13,823 nt of DNA, taken from NCBI GenBank assembly GCA_031552995.1, contig JAVBMB010000059.1, forward strand, positions 1-13,823, read 5' to 3'. Origin of the DNA: JAVBMB01 sp031552995. Lineage in GTDB: Bacteria > Bacillota > Clostridia > Oscillospirales > Butyricicoccaceae. How positions within the stretch are numbered: position 1 is the first letter of the stretch; each line of letters begins with the position of its first letter. This document shows, one piece after another, positions 5,258 to 13,121 of the stretch. Under the pieces are notes generated by a model that had not been told where the DNA came from, made no database searches, and saw nothing but the letters and a program-made list of their open reading frames with translations. Position numbers and translations under genes: made by a program.

Positions 5258-7648
5258 ATGAAATTGCCATACAGCTGGCTTAACGACTATACCAAAATCA
5301 CCGACGCGCCGCGCGGGTATTCGCACAAGATGACAATGAGCGGCTCAAAGGTCGAGGGGTGGAGCACGCCGCTGGTTACCGGCGTAATCTGCGCCAAAAT
5401 AACGGATGTTCGCCCGCACACCGGCTCGGACCATCTGCGCATATGCGACATTGATACCGGCGGCGAGACGGTTCAGGTTGTATCCGGCGCGCCTAATCTG
5501 ACGGCCGGCGACCTTGTCGCCCTGGCCGTCGACGGTGCCAAGCTGCCCGGCGGCGATATAAAAGCCGCCATAATGCGCGGCGAGCCGTCGCAGGGCATGC
5601 TTTGCTCGTTCCAGGAGCTTGGTCTTAGCCAGGGCGACTGCCCGTGGGCGGCTGACGACGGCATACTCGTATTTCCTCCCGAACGCGGCGTCAAGCCGGG
5701 GGACGACCTTGTCAAGGCTCTTGGCCTTGACGAAACGGTCATCGAGTTCGAAATCACACCGAACCGGCCGGACTGCCTCAGCGTCATCGGCATTGCGAGA
5801 GAGAGCGCCGCGACCTATGGCGCGCCGCTTCATATTCCGTCGCCCGCCGTCAAATCTACACACGGCGATATCTCCGATTACCTGTCCGTCGAGATTGCCG
5901 CGCCCGACCTGTGCATGCGCTACACGGCCGCGATGGTGACCGACATCGTCATCGCCCCGTCACCGCAGTGGATGCGTGACCGCCTGCGCAATGCCGGCGT
6001 GCGCCCGATAAACAATATCGTCGACATCACAAACTATGTAATGCTAGAATACGGCCAGCCGATGCACGCATTCGACTACAGCTGCATTGCAGACAAAAAA
6101 ATAATCGTTCGCGGCAGCGTGCGCGGTGAGACAATAGTCACGCTCGACGGCCAGACGCGCGAGCTTTCAGACAATACGCTGCTGATAACCGACCCGCGCA
6201 AGGCGGTCGGTATTGCCGGCGTCATGGGCGGCGAAAACTCGGAGATAACCGGCTCGACATCAATGATTGTGCTCGAGTCCGCCTGCTTCAGCGGCCCCAG
6301 CGTGCGCGGCTCGTCGCGCCGCATCGGAATGAGGACAGAGGCTTCCGGCAGGTTTGAAAAGGGGCTGGACAGCGAAAATACGCTTCCCGCGCTGCTGCGC
6401 TCGCTCGAGCTTGTCGAGCTTCTCGGCGCGGGCAAAGTCGTCGGCGGTGTTATCGATGTCTATCCCAGCAAAAAAACACCTCGCGTTATCAAACTGGAGA
6501 CCGGGCGTATATGCCGCTTCATCGGCGCGGAGATTGAGCGCGCCGATATGGTAACGTGGTTGACGGCACTCGGGTTCACCGTCGACGGCGACGACATAAC
6601 CGTGCCCTCATGGCGCGATGATGTCGAGGGCTTTGCCGACATCGCCGAGGAGGTCGCGCGCTTCTACGGCTACGACAATATCGAGCCGACTCTCTTCCTG
6701 TCGCGCGCCGTCACAGGCGGGCTGACCGATATACAGAACTTCCACAATACACTGGCCGACGCATGCATTGCCAACGGTTATTACGAGACACGCTCGATAT
6801 CGTTCATCAGCCCCAGGACGCTCGACCGCATAGAGCTTCCGCAGTCAAGCCCGATACGCCATGCAATAAAGCTTATCAACCCTCTGGGCGAGGATCAGAG
6901 CCTGATGCGCACAACGCTGCTCCCCTCCATGCTGGAGGTCATTGCCCGCAATTACAACCACCGCTGCGTCCAGGCAAAGCTGTATGAGATGGCAGTCGTC
7001 TACCGCCCGATGATGAATGACGGCGCCGTAGACACGACAGTGCTTCCTGATGAGCGTCTGACGCTAATCATGGGCAGCTACGGCGACGGCGGCTATGCCT
7101 CGCTGAAGGGCGCTGTAGAAAACCTGCTCGACGCCTCCGGCATCCCCGGATATCGTTTCGAGCCTAACAGGAACCCGGTCAGCTATCACCCCGGACGCAC
7201 AGCCGATATCGTCTGCGGCGGCAAGATTGTCGGTGTCATCGGGCAAGTTCATCCGGATGTGCTGGAAAACTTCGGTATAGGCGCGGCAGCCTGTGTCGCC
7301 CAGCTGAGCGTCGACGCGCTGTACGCCTGCCGCGACACGCGCAGGCTGTATAGTCCCGTACCGCGCTACCCCGCCGTCACCAGGGATCTAGCTATAATCT
7401 GCGACGAAAATGTATATGTTCAGCAGCTTGAAGACTGCATACGCGACTCGGCGGGCACCGCGCTCGAATCTGTCGAGCTGTTTGACGTGTATCAAGGCGC
7501 CCAGGTTGGGCAGAATAAAAAGAGTGTCGCGTTTGCTTTTTCGTTCCGCAGCGCCGACCATACACTTACCGACAGCGAGACGGATGTGATAATGGACAGC
7601 ATACTAGGCGGCCTCTCAAGAGATTTTTCGGCCGTGCTCAGGGCATAA
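5258..7648 (+). CDS. pheT: Phenylalanine--tRNA ligase beta subunit
   Basis: Partner of PheS in the alpha2-beta2 enzyme, responsible for tRNA recognition and editing of tyrosyl-tRNA-Phe. The 796-residue product is full length. It has an N-terminal B1 segment (MKLPYSWLNDY) and an EMAP-II-like tRNA-binding OB domain at about 40-150 (TGVICAKITDVRPHTGSDHL). The B3/B4 editing region lies at about 210-385 (RPINNIVDITNYVMLEYGQP, MGGENSEI), the B5 domain at about 405-475, and a degenerate class II-like core follows. A C-terminal FDX-ACB anticodon-binding domain occupies about 700-796 (PVPRYPAVTRDLAI). AAAGGAG lies 10 bases before this ATG. The frame stays open upstream into pheS, but that part is an overlapping non-coding frame. 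No intrinsic terminator is visible before the next promoter. Confidence 0.98.
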   Translation: MKLPYSWLNDYTKITDAPRGYSHKMTMSGSKVEGWSTPLVTGVICAKITDVRPHTGSDHLRICDIDTGGETVQVVSGAPNLTAGDLVALAVDGAKLPGGDIKAAIMRGEPSQGMLCSFQELGLSQGDCPWAADDGILVFPPERGVKPGDDLVKALGLDETVIEFEITPNRPDCLSVIGIARESAATYGAPLHIPSPAVKSTHGDISDYLSVEIAAPDLCMRYTAAMVTDIVIAPSPQWMRDRLRNAGVRPINNIVDITNYVMLEYGQPMHAFDYSCIADKKIIVRGSVRGETIVTLDGQTRELSDNTLLITDPRKAVGIAGVMGGENSEITGSTSMIVLESACFSGPSVRGSSRRIGMRTEASGRFEKGLDSENTLPALLRSLELVELLGAGKVVGGVIDVYPSKKTPRVIKLETGRICRFIGAEIERADMVTWLTALGFTVDGDDITVPSWRDDVEGFADIAEEVARFYGYDNIEPTLFLSRAVTGGLTDIQNFHNTLADACIANGYYETRSISFISPRTLDRIELPQSSPIRHAIKLINPLGEDQSLMRTTLLPSMLEVIARNYNHRCVQAKLYEMAVVYRPMMNDGAVDTTVLPDERLTLIMGSYGDGGYASLKGAVENLLDASGIPGYRFEPNRNPVSYHPGRTADIVCGGKIVGVIGQVHPDVLENFGIGAAACVAQLSVDALYACRDTRRLYSPVPRYPAVTRDLAIICDENVYVQQLEDCIRDSAGTALESVELFDVYQGAQVGQNKKSVAFAFSFRSADHTLTDSETDVIMDSILGGLSRDFSAVLRA

Positions 7649-7653
7649 TTCCC

Positions 7654-7682
7654 TTTACATTACTACATTTTGGGTGTATAAT
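7654..7682 (+). promoter_or_regulatory. Sigma-A promoter of ireB
   Basis: TTTACA (7654-7659), a 17-base spacer and a consensus TATAAT (7677-7682) lie 35 bases before the ireB start. The -35 box is only five bases after the pheT stop, so ireB can be expressed independently of the T-box. Confidence 0.8.
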
Positions 7683-7717
7683 GCATCTGTAAATATATAT
7701 AGTGGGAGGGTGTCTGT

Positions 7718-7963
7718 ATGAACGACGGAACGCGAAAGTTTTCAATAAATGATGACGCCGGACTGGAGATGAAGCGGACATTGACCACAGTCTACGACGC
7801 TCTGCGCGAAAAGGGTTACAACCCCATCAACCAGATTGTCGGGTATCTGCTGTCGGAGGATCCCACATATATTACGAACCACCACAACGCGCGCAGCCTG
7901 ATACGCAAGATAGACAGGGACGAGCTTTTACAGGAGCTTGTGCGACAATACCTGTCGGAATAG
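7718..7963 (+). CDS. ireB: IreB family regulatory phosphoprotein (UPF0297)
   Basis: Small cytoplasmic protein of the UPF0297/DUF965 family. In Enterococcus its homologue is phosphorylated by the PASTA-domain Ser/Thr kinase IreK and modulates cephalosporin and envelope-stress resistance. The 81-residue product matches the family over its whole length, with the hallmark EKGYNPINQIVGYLLSEDP (residues 31-49) and a basic/acidic C-terminal helix (RKIDRDELLQELVRQYL). An N-terminal Thr5, in MNDGTRKF, is a candidate phosphosite by position. GGGAGG lies eight bases before the ATG. Its usual neighbours in Firmicutes, alaS upstream and ruvX (yrrK) downstream, are not here. It has its own promoter and terminator. 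Confidence 0.95.
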   Translation: MNDGTRKFSINDDAGLEMKRTLTTVYDALREKGYNPINQIVGYLLSEDPTYITNHHNARSLIRKIDRDELLQELVRQYLSE

Positions 7964-7982
7964 AACACCTTTCTGCCATAAT

Positions 7983-8022
7983 AATCGGGGTCGCCGCCCT
8001 CGGCGGCCCGATTTATTTATTT
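7983..8022 (+). terminator. Rho-independent terminator of ireB
   Basis: ATCGG plus GTCGCCG pairs with CGGCGGC plus CCGAT (7984-8012) around a CCCT loop, with one bulged G and one wobble pair. TTTATTTATTT follows. It lies 20 bases after the ireB stop. Confidence 0.88.
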
Positions 8023-8151
8023 CAACGAGTTTAGTAAAGTATGGGGCTAAATATTGTCAAATAAATCCATTTTTCCCAATGATTTTTTTCGATTTTTCCA
8101 GCCATCCAAAAAAACGACGCTTTTTTTGTACACTTTTTGTAACTATTTTGT

Positions 8152-8179
8152 TTGACTTTTGTAACTTTTATGATATGAT
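8152..8179 (+). promoter_or_regulatory. Promoter of the unknown gene / NlpC-P60 unit, with a flanking direct repeat
   Basis: TTGACT (8152-8157), a 16-base spacer and TATGAT (8174-8179) fit sigma-A. ACTTTTTGTAACTA (8132-8145) is repeated as ACTTTTGTAACTTT (8155-8168), 23 bases apart, or about two helical turns. The second copy overlaps the -35 box and spacer, so a regulator-binding role is possible. Confidence 0.65.
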
Positions 8180-8200
8180 ACTTAATATGGAGGTATGCTG

Positions 8201-8497
8201 ATGGATACGAACAAGAAGGACTTTCCCCTTAGCTACAAAGGGCGTCCCTTGATGAGGAAAGACACAATCATTTACTACGGCAGCATGTCGGATAAATATA
8301 TTGTTATGCTGCAGGTTCTGTCTTCCGGCAAAAACGGGGATCTTGACTTAACAAAGAAGGTCTCAATCCAGCTTCAGCTTACCGACCCTGATATCAGTTC
8401 AAAGGACAGAGTAATCAAATCCGCCGAACGAGAGGGTCTTTACAATGCGATGGACATTGCGTCCATCTGGCTTGAGAGGGCGCTCAGCGGCAAATAG
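8201..8497 (+). CDS. Uncharacterised 98-residue protein
   Basis: I do not recognise a named family. The product is a small, soluble, charged protein with no signal peptide. The N-terminal half has short strands (KDTIIYYGSMSDKYIVMLQV, residues 20-39) followed by a polar beta hairpin (VSIQLQLTDPD). The C-terminal third looks helical and ends in an amphipathic segment, AMDIASIWLERALSGK. ATG 8201 is chosen because GGAGG lies seven bases upstream; an in-frame ATG at 8195 would overlap that site. The gene is first in a unit with the NlpC/P60 endopeptidase gene 42 bases downstream and has a good promoter, which supports it being real despite its size. Confidence 0.8.
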   Translation: MDTNKKDFPLSYKGRPLMRKDTIIYYGSMSDKYIVMLQVLSSGKNGDLDLTKKVSIQLQLTDPDISSKDRVIKSAEREGLYNAMDIASIWLERALSGK

Positions 8498-8521
8498 CTG
8501 CGATGATCCACTGGCGGTTGT

Positions 8522-8526
8522 GGAGG
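8522..8526 (+). promoter_or_regulatory. Distant ribosome binding site of the NlpC/P60 gene
   Basis: GGAGG here is the only plausible site before the ATG at 8540, but the spacing is 13 bases, longer than usual. No alternative in-frame start codon lies between them, so initiation may be inefficient or aided by translation of the upstream gene. Confidence 0.5.
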
Positions 8527-8539
8527 TGCGTTCGTTTAT

Positions 8540-9469
8540 ATGTTTAAAAAGATGCTGGTTGTTTCGCTTTTCCTTGTCCTCGCCATTACGGTTGGTGTCG
8601 CCGCCTATGATATTCAAGGCGGAACGGTAACCGCCGAATCCACCCTTAATATGAGGAGCGGCCCCTCCGTCAGCGATGCGTCTATCTTTCAGCTGGCCAG
8701 CGGTACGCGTGTTGCCGTGCTTGACAAGAGCGGCGAATGGTATAAAGTGGCGTTCGAGGGCAAGACAGGCTTTGTCAGTGCCGAATATCTCGAGACTCAG
8801 GAAATCATGAATGTCGAGCCGGGCGGCGCCAAGGTTACGACCGAAGTTCTTAACCTGCGCGAAAAACCAAGCACCGACGCTTCAATACTCAAAAAGCTCA
8901 GCAACGGCACAATAACCAACATCATCGGCATCAACTCCGGTTGGTTCAAGGTCAGGACGAATGACGGCACGACGGGCTATATAAGCCCCGACTTCGTCGC
9001 TATTACGGACAACACCGTTGTTACATACAGCACCACTTCGGCCAAGGCTACCGTCAAGGCCGCCGCTAAGGCAGTACCATCCGATGTAAGCGGCACACGC
9101 AAGGATATCCTTGAGTTTGCAGCTACGCTGCTCGGCATTAAATATAAGTACGGCAGCGCGTCGCCCAGCAAGGGCTTCGACTGTTCGGGCTTTACGCAAT
9201 ATGTGTTCGCTCAATTCGACATATCGCTTTCGCGTTCATCATCGGGGCAGTATAGCAATAGCGTGACGAAGATATCCAAGTCAGAGCTTCAGCCAGGCGA
9301 CCTTGTGTTCTTCTCAAACGGCAAAAAAGGTGTTGTCGGCCATGTCGGTATCTATGTCGGCAACGATGAGTTTATCCACGCTCCGTCGCCCGGCGGCGTT
9401 GTCGAGTACGAATCGATGAGCACAGGCTACTACAAAACACGCTATATCGGCTCCGGCACAGTGTTCTAA
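8540..9469 (+). CDS. Secreted SH3b-SH3b-NlpC/P60 cell-wall endopeptidase (C40 family)
   Basis: Peptidoglycan hydrolase expected to cut the D-Glu to diamino-acid bond in stem peptides outside the cell. The 309-residue product has a signal peptide (1-22). Two bacterial SH3 domains follow, at about 29-86 (LNMRSGPS, GFVSAEYL) and 99-156 (LNLREKPSTD, GYISPDFV). A Thr/Ala/Lys-rich linker leads to an NlpC/P60 domain at about 186-307. The catalytic triad is intact: Cys215 in FDCSGFTQYVF, His268 in VGHVGIYVG and His280 in FIHAP. The PGDLVFF motif is also present. No lipobox or transmembrane anchor follows, so wall binding is probably through the SH3b domains. It is the second gene of a short unit. The specific physiological role (division, growth or sporulation) cannot be read from sequence. 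Confidence 0.95.
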   Translation: MFKKMLVVSLFLVLAITVGVAAYDIQGGTVTAESTLNMRSGPSVSDASIFQLASGTRVAVLDKSGEWYKVAFEGKTGFVSAEYLETQEIMNVEPGGAKVTTEVLNLREKPSTDASILKKLSNGTITNIIGINSGWFKVRTNDGTTGYISPDFVAITDNTVVTYSTTSAKATVKAAAKAVPSDVSGTRKDILEFAATLLGIKYKYGSASPSKGFDCSGFTQYVFAQFDISLSRSSSGQYSNSVTKISKSELQPGDLVFFSNGKKGVVGHVGIYVGNDEFIHAPSPGGVVEYESMSTGYYKTRYIGSGTVF

Positions 9470-9528
9470 CAGATAGAATTGCAGCTTTGCCGGTTGTACA
9501 AATCCCGAACAAAAGAGAATAGAAAACG

Positions 9529-9560
9529 CCCCCTGATGTACGCATCAGGGGGTTTTGTTT
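9529..9560. terminator. Bidirectional intrinsic terminator
   Basis: CCCCCTGATG (9529-9538) pairs perfectly with CATCAGGGGG (9543-9552) around a TACG loop. On the plus strand TTTTGTTTG follows; on the minus strand CGTTTTCTATT follows. It lies 59 bases after the NlpC/P60 gene and could also stop transcripts arriving from proA, whose end is about 150 bases away. Confidence 0.9.
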
Positions 9561-9704
9561 GTGTAAGGCACGAGTCATTGAGCTCATATTTGGTTGAACA
9601 GACGGGGAATATGCCGCAAACCAAAGGCCGTGCCGCGTTCAGCGCAGACATATCAGCTCGTTTTTGAAGTTCGCCTGAAGCTTTTATCATTACTCAAGCA
9701 GCTG

Positions 9705-10946
9705 TTATTCCCTTACCTGCCCCGTCCCATAGACAATATACTTGTCGCACGTCAAATGCCTCAGTCCTAGCGGCCCGCGGGTGTGCAGCTTCTGCGTCGA
9801 TATCCCTATCTCGGCGCCCTCGCCGAACTCGGCACCGTCCGTAAAGCGCGTCGACGCATTTACAAGCACCGCAGCCGCGTCGACATGTGCCGAAAAATAC
9901 TCGGCGGCGCTGTAGCTTTCGGTCACAATCGCCTCGCTGTGCCCCGTTGAATACCGCTTGATATGGTCAATCGCCTCGTGGATATCATCAACAACCTTCA
10001 CGGCAAGCACAAAATCGAGATACTCCGTCGCATAGTCCTGCTCTGTTGCCGGCTGTGCCGACTCACCTAATATCTGCAACGAACGTCGGCAGCCAAAGAG
10101 CTTTACACTCTTTTCGTTAAGCAGCTTTGCCGCCATCGGCAAAAATTGCGCGGCAACAAGGCGATGTACAAGCAGCGTCTCGGCCGCGTTACAGGTCGAC
10201 GGGCGCGAAGTCTTAGCGTTTAATATGATATTTGCGCCCATATCAAGGTCTGCTGCGCTGTCAATATACACATGGCAGTTTCCCGCCCCTGTCTCGATGA
10301 CAGGCACGGTCGCGTTTTCGACCACTGCGCGGATAAGCCCGGCGCTGCCGCGCGGAATAAGCACGTCAATCATTCCGTTCATACGCATCATCCGCTCTGC
10401 GCTGGCGTGCGAAGTATCCTCAACAAGCTGCACACAATCGGCCGGCAGGCCGGCAGCTTCAAGCGACGCGCGAATCACACCGGCCAGGGCGATATTTGTG
10501 TTAATCGCCTCTTTGCCGCCGCGAAGGATGCACGCGTTGCCCGACTTGATGCACAGCGCCGAGGCGTCGGCCGTCACATTCGGCCGCGCCTCAAATATCA
10601 TGCCGACGACGCCCAGCGGAACCTTTGTCCTGACAATACGCAGGCCGTTCGGCCGCGTAACACCGCCTTCAATGACGCCGACGGGATCAGGCAGTGCAAT
10701 TATGACCCTGACGGCTTCGGCAATGCCCTGCAGCCTGTTGATATCGAGGCTGAGCCTGTCAATAAGCGATGGTGTCAGCCCGGCGGATTTCACTGCGTCA
10801 ACATCTGTCTTGTTGGCGTCAAGTATTTTTTTGCTTTCGGCAATAATTCCGCTCGCGACACGCAAAAGCGCGTCGTTGCGCATTTTTGCCGACGTCAGGG
10901 CTATAACACCTGCCGCAGCCTTTGCTCTCTCGCCTGTCTCAAGCAT
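9705..10946 (-). CDS. proA: Glutamate-5-semialdehyde dehydrogenase (gamma-glutamyl phosphate reductase)
   Basis: NADPH-dependent cytoplasmic enzyme that reduces gamma-glutamyl phosphate to glutamate semialdehyde, the second step of proline synthesis. The 413-residue product is of normal length and belongs to the aldehyde dehydrogenase superfamily. Diagnostic stretches are VPLGVVGMIFEARPNVT (109-125), NACILRGGKEA (137-147) and the catalytic-cysteine segment SRPSTCNAAETLLV with Cys252. The C-terminal segment includes NASTRFTDGAEFGEGAEIG and KLHTRGPLGLRHLT. The start at 10946 is set by GGGGTGA seven bases upstream and by the usual N-terminus (MLETGERAKAA). It overlaps the proB stop by eight bases (ATGCTTGA), which indicates translational coupling and supports a ProB-ProA complex that channels the unstable intermediate. 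Confidence 0.98.
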   Translation of the reverse strand: MLETGERAKAAAGVIALTSAKMRNDALLRVASGIIAESKKILDANKTDVDAVKSAGLTPSLIDRLSLDINRLQGIAEAVRVIIALPDPVGVIEGGVTRPNGLRIVRTKVPLGVVGMIFEARPNVTADASALCIKSGNACILRGGKEAINTNIALAGVIRASLEAAGLPADCVQLVEDTSHASAERMMRMNGMIDVLIPRGSAGLIRAVVENATVPVIETGAGNCHVYIDSAADLDMGANIILNAKTSRPSTCNAAETLLVHRLVAAQFLPMAAKLLNEKSVKLFGCRRSLQILGESAQPATEQDYATEYLDFVLAVKVVDDIHEAIDHIKRYSTGHSEAIVTESYSAAEYFSAHVDAAAVLVNASTRFTDGAEFGEGAEIGISTQKLHTRGPLGLRHLTCDKYIVYGTGQVRE

Positions 10947-11736
10947 TATTTTCACCCCATACAAACGCCGTGCCGTTGCGTCTTCCCTCAAGCACGTCAT
11001 AGATATTCTCCGGCCTTGCGCCGTTTATTATGGCCATATTCACTCCGCCGCCGCGGCAAATCTTTGCGGCCTGAAGCTTTGTTATCATGCCTCCAGTGCC
11101 GCGCTCGGTACTCGAATCGCCGGCCAGCGCCTCAAGCTCTGGCGTAATGTCGCCGACGCGCTCAATCAGCCTCGCGTCCTTGCATTTATTCGGGTCGGCT
11201 GTAAACAATCCGTCGATATCCGACATCAATACAAGCAAATCGGCACCCGCCATTACGGAAACTATCGCCGACAGTGTGTCGTTGTCCCCGAACTCAAGCT
11301 CCTCGGTCGCAACGGTATCGTTCTCGTTGATTATCGGTATTGCGCCCATTTCAAGCAGACGCGACAGCGTGTTTATCACATTCCCGCGCCGCGCGTCGCT
11401 GTCTATATCCTGGCGCGTCAGCAAAAGCTGTGCCACTGTATGGCCATATTCGGCAAAGCCGCGGTCGTATATCGCCATCAGCTCGCACTGCCCAACGGCA
11501 GCGGCCGCCTGCTTGGACTGTACATCCTGCGGCCGCGCGCCCATCCTAAGCTTCCCTACGCCGACTGCGATAGCGCCGGACGACACGACTATAACCTGCC
11601 TGCCGCTGTTTTGAATGTCGGCAAGCACACGGCACAGCGTTTGCACCCGCCTAAGATTCAGGTGACCGCTCTCATATGTCAGCGTCGATGTGCCGATTTT
11701 AAGCACGACGCGTTTTGCGCCAATAAACTCTTCCAT
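10939..11736 (-). CDS. proB: Glutamate 5-kinase, short form without PUA domain
   Basis: Amino-acid kinase family enzyme that phosphorylates glutamate with ATP in the first, committed step of proline synthesis. The 265-residue product has the nucleotide-binding start RVVLKIGTSTLT (9-20) and VVSSGAIAVG (50-59). The substrate motifs IPIINENDTV (133-142) and FGDNDTLSA (149-157) follow, and the ATP-site loop GTGGMITK lies at 213-220. It stops where the kinase domain stops, so the roughly 100-residue PUA domain of the Escherichia and Bacillus enzymes is missing. Such short forms occur elsewhere, and the overlap with proA rules out a simple frameshift loss at this end. A TTGGGGGT ribosome binding site precedes the ATG. 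Proline feedback would act on the kinase domain, but inhibition cannot be judged from sequence. proC is not in the window. Confidence 0.97.
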   Translation of the reverse strand: MEEFIGAKRVVLKIGTSTLTYESGHLNLRRVQTLCRVLADIQNSGRQVIVVSSGAIAVGVGKLRMGARPQDVQSKQAAAAVGQCELMAIYDRGFAEYGHTVAQLLLTRQDIDSDARRGNVINTLSRLLEMGAIPIINENDTVATEELEFGDNDTLSAIVSVMAGADLLVLMSDIDGLFTADPNKCKDARLIERVGDITPELEALAGDSSTERGTGGMITKLQAAKICRGGGVNMAIINGARPENIYDVLEGRRNGTAFVWGENNA

Positions 11737-11772
11737 ACTACCCCCAAGAATTGTCGGTTATTTACAAAGTAC

Positions 11773-11801
11773 ATCATAACATCACTTTGCTTTCAGCGCA
11801 A
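11773..11801 (-). promoter_or_regulatory. Sigma-A promoter of proBA
   Basis: On the minus strand TTGCGC (11796-11801), a 17-base spacer and TATGAT (11773-11778) give a good match. It lies between the terminator of the upstream prs-like gene and the proB start, so proBA is a separate transcription unit with a leader of about 30 bases. That leader is too short for a T-box. Confidence 0.65.
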
Positions 11802-11814
11802 GTGCGGACGGGCT

Positions 11815-11846
11815 GTAAAAACCCTCCGGAGGAATCCGGAGGGTTT
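11815..11846 (-). terminator. Rho-independent terminator of the prs-like gene
   Basis: AAACCCTCCGGA (11819-11830) pairs with TCCGGAGGGTTT (11835-11846) around a GGAA loop. Read on the minus strand, the stem is followed by a T-run. It lies five bases after the stop at 11852. Confidence 0.92.
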
Positions 11847-11851
11847 AATCA

Positions 11852-13057
11852 CTATTTCTTATCCTTTGGCTCGGGCTTTTTCAACCCCCTGCGCACAAGA
11901 AATGTGTTGATTTTCTTCACCGGGTTTATCAGCTCGGCGATAGTTTTGTCCCTGTTAAGCGTGTCGATTATATAGCTTAGGAACTTCGACATGTCGACCT
12001 CGCAGTACCACGGGCGGTCAATCAGCTCCGGGTTGCGATACGTCAGGTTTGTTGAGAATACTTTCTCGATATGGCCCTTCTCATACGCCTCATCCATGCG
12101 GCTTAGCCCCTCGGTGAACATCGCGAAGCTGGAGAACATAAACACCCTGTTCGCGCCAAGGTCCTTAAGCTGCTCGGCGATGTCGATGACCGAGTCACCT
12201 GTGCTTATCATATCGTCGACGATGATGACATCCTTGCCGTCCACATTATCGCCCAGGAACTGGTGGTCGATTATCGGGTTGCGGCCGTTGACAATCGTCG
12301 AATAATCCCGCCGCTTGTAGAACATGCCAAGGTCAAGCCCAAGCACCGAGGCATAGTAGATGCAACGCCCCATTCCGCCCTCGTCGGGCGAGATAATCAT
12401 TGTTTTTTCCTTGTCGAACTTGATATCGGGCACATTATTGACCATGGCCTTAATCATCTGATAGGTCGGATGCACATCCTCGAACCCGCCGAGCGGTATC
12501 GCATTTTGCACGCGCGGGTCATGCGCATCGAATGTGATGACAGTCGACACGCCCATACTCATAAGCTCCTGCAGCGCCATCGCGCAGTCAAGAGATTCAC
12601 GCGCCGTGCGGCGGTGCTGCCGCCCTTCATACAGCATCGGCATTATGACAGTAACACGGCGCGCCGTGCTGCCTATGGCCGCGATGACGCGCTTCAAATC
12701 CTGATAGTGGTCATCGGGACTCATCGGCACTTCGGCGCCGTACATCTTGTACTTTACGCCGTAGTTAAAAACATCGCAGATGATATAGATATCGTATCCG
12801 CGCACAGACTGGCTAAGTATCCCCTTGCCCTCGCCCGTGCCGAAGCGCGGGCATTTCGCGAACATTTTAAATGTCTTTCGGACTATTGCATCGCACTCGT
12901 CATCCGGCGCAAGGCCGCTGCGGACACCCAGCAGATACGAATCAACCATATCGACGATATCCTCGCACCCCGGCATTGCTATGACTCCGAGATCCCCAAC
13001 AGGATGCCTTGTGATGTCCTTAAGATAGTTGTCCTGCGTCCCGTTAATCGGTATCAT
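11852..13057 (-). CDS. prs: Ribose-phosphate pyrophosphokinase, long clostridial form
   Basis: Makes PRPP from ribose 5-phosphate and ATP, for purine, pyrimidine, histidine, tryptophan and NAD synthesis. The 401-residue product is about 80 residues longer than the usual Prs. The fold is recognisable: an N-terminal domain (GDLGVIAMPGCEDIV, 21-35) and the catalytic flexible-loop region YEGRQHRRTARES (143-155). The metal-binding region is FDAHDP (176-181), followed by MIISPDEGGMGR (220-231) and FYKRRD (246-251). The PRPP loop is DVIIVDDMISTGDS (276-289). The extra length lies in an insertion around residues 50-110 and a basic C-terminal tail (RRGLKKPEPKDKK). AAAGGATG is seven bases before the ATG. 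The PRPP loop has STGDS where classical Prs has DTAGT, so activity should be considered probable rather than shown. Confidence 0.9.
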   Translation of the reverse strand: MIPINGTQDNYLKDITRHPVGDLGVIAMPGCEDIVDMVDSYLLGVRSGLAPDDECDAIVRKTFKMFAKCPRFGTGEGKGILSQSVRGYDIYIICDVFNYGVKYKMYGAEVPMSPDDHYQDLKRVIAAIGSTARRVTVIMPMLYEGRQHRRTARESLDCAMALQELMSMGVSTVITFDAHDPRVQNAIPLGGFEDVHPTYQMIKAMVNNVPDIKFDKEKTMIISPDEGGMGRCIYYASVLGLDLGMFYKRRDYSTIVNGRNPIIDHQFLGDNVDGKDVIIVDDMISTGDSVIDIAEQLKDLGANRVFMFSSFAMFTEGLSRMDEAYEKGHIEKVFSTNLTYRNPELIDRPWYCEVDMSKFLSYIIDTLNRDKTIAELINPVKKINTFLVRRGLKKPEPKDKK

Positions 13058-13080
13058 GCACGTTCATCCTTTCCGCCCAC

Positions 13081-13086
13081 ATTATA
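13081..13086 (-). promoter_or_regulatory. Possible -10 box for the prs-like gene
   Basis: A consensus TATAAT on the minus strand lies 23 bases before the start codon, just past the terminator of the preceding gene. It would give a very short leader. No good -35 box is found at 16-18 bases, so this is tentative. Confidence 0.3.
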
Positions 13087-13121
13087 TTATCTTTTTTATT
13101 ACAACTCGCTTCGAAAAATCA

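Noticed and set aside
9479..9667. Small plus-strand frame (62 codons) after the NlpC/P60 gene
   Set aside because: It runs through the strong terminator hairpin, has no ribosome binding site and no recognisable features.
10225..11910. A very long open frame (561 codons) on the plus strand opposite proA and proB
   Set aside because: It is antisense to two well-conserved genes, its translation has no recognisable motif, and GC-rich coding DNA often leaves the opposite frame open.
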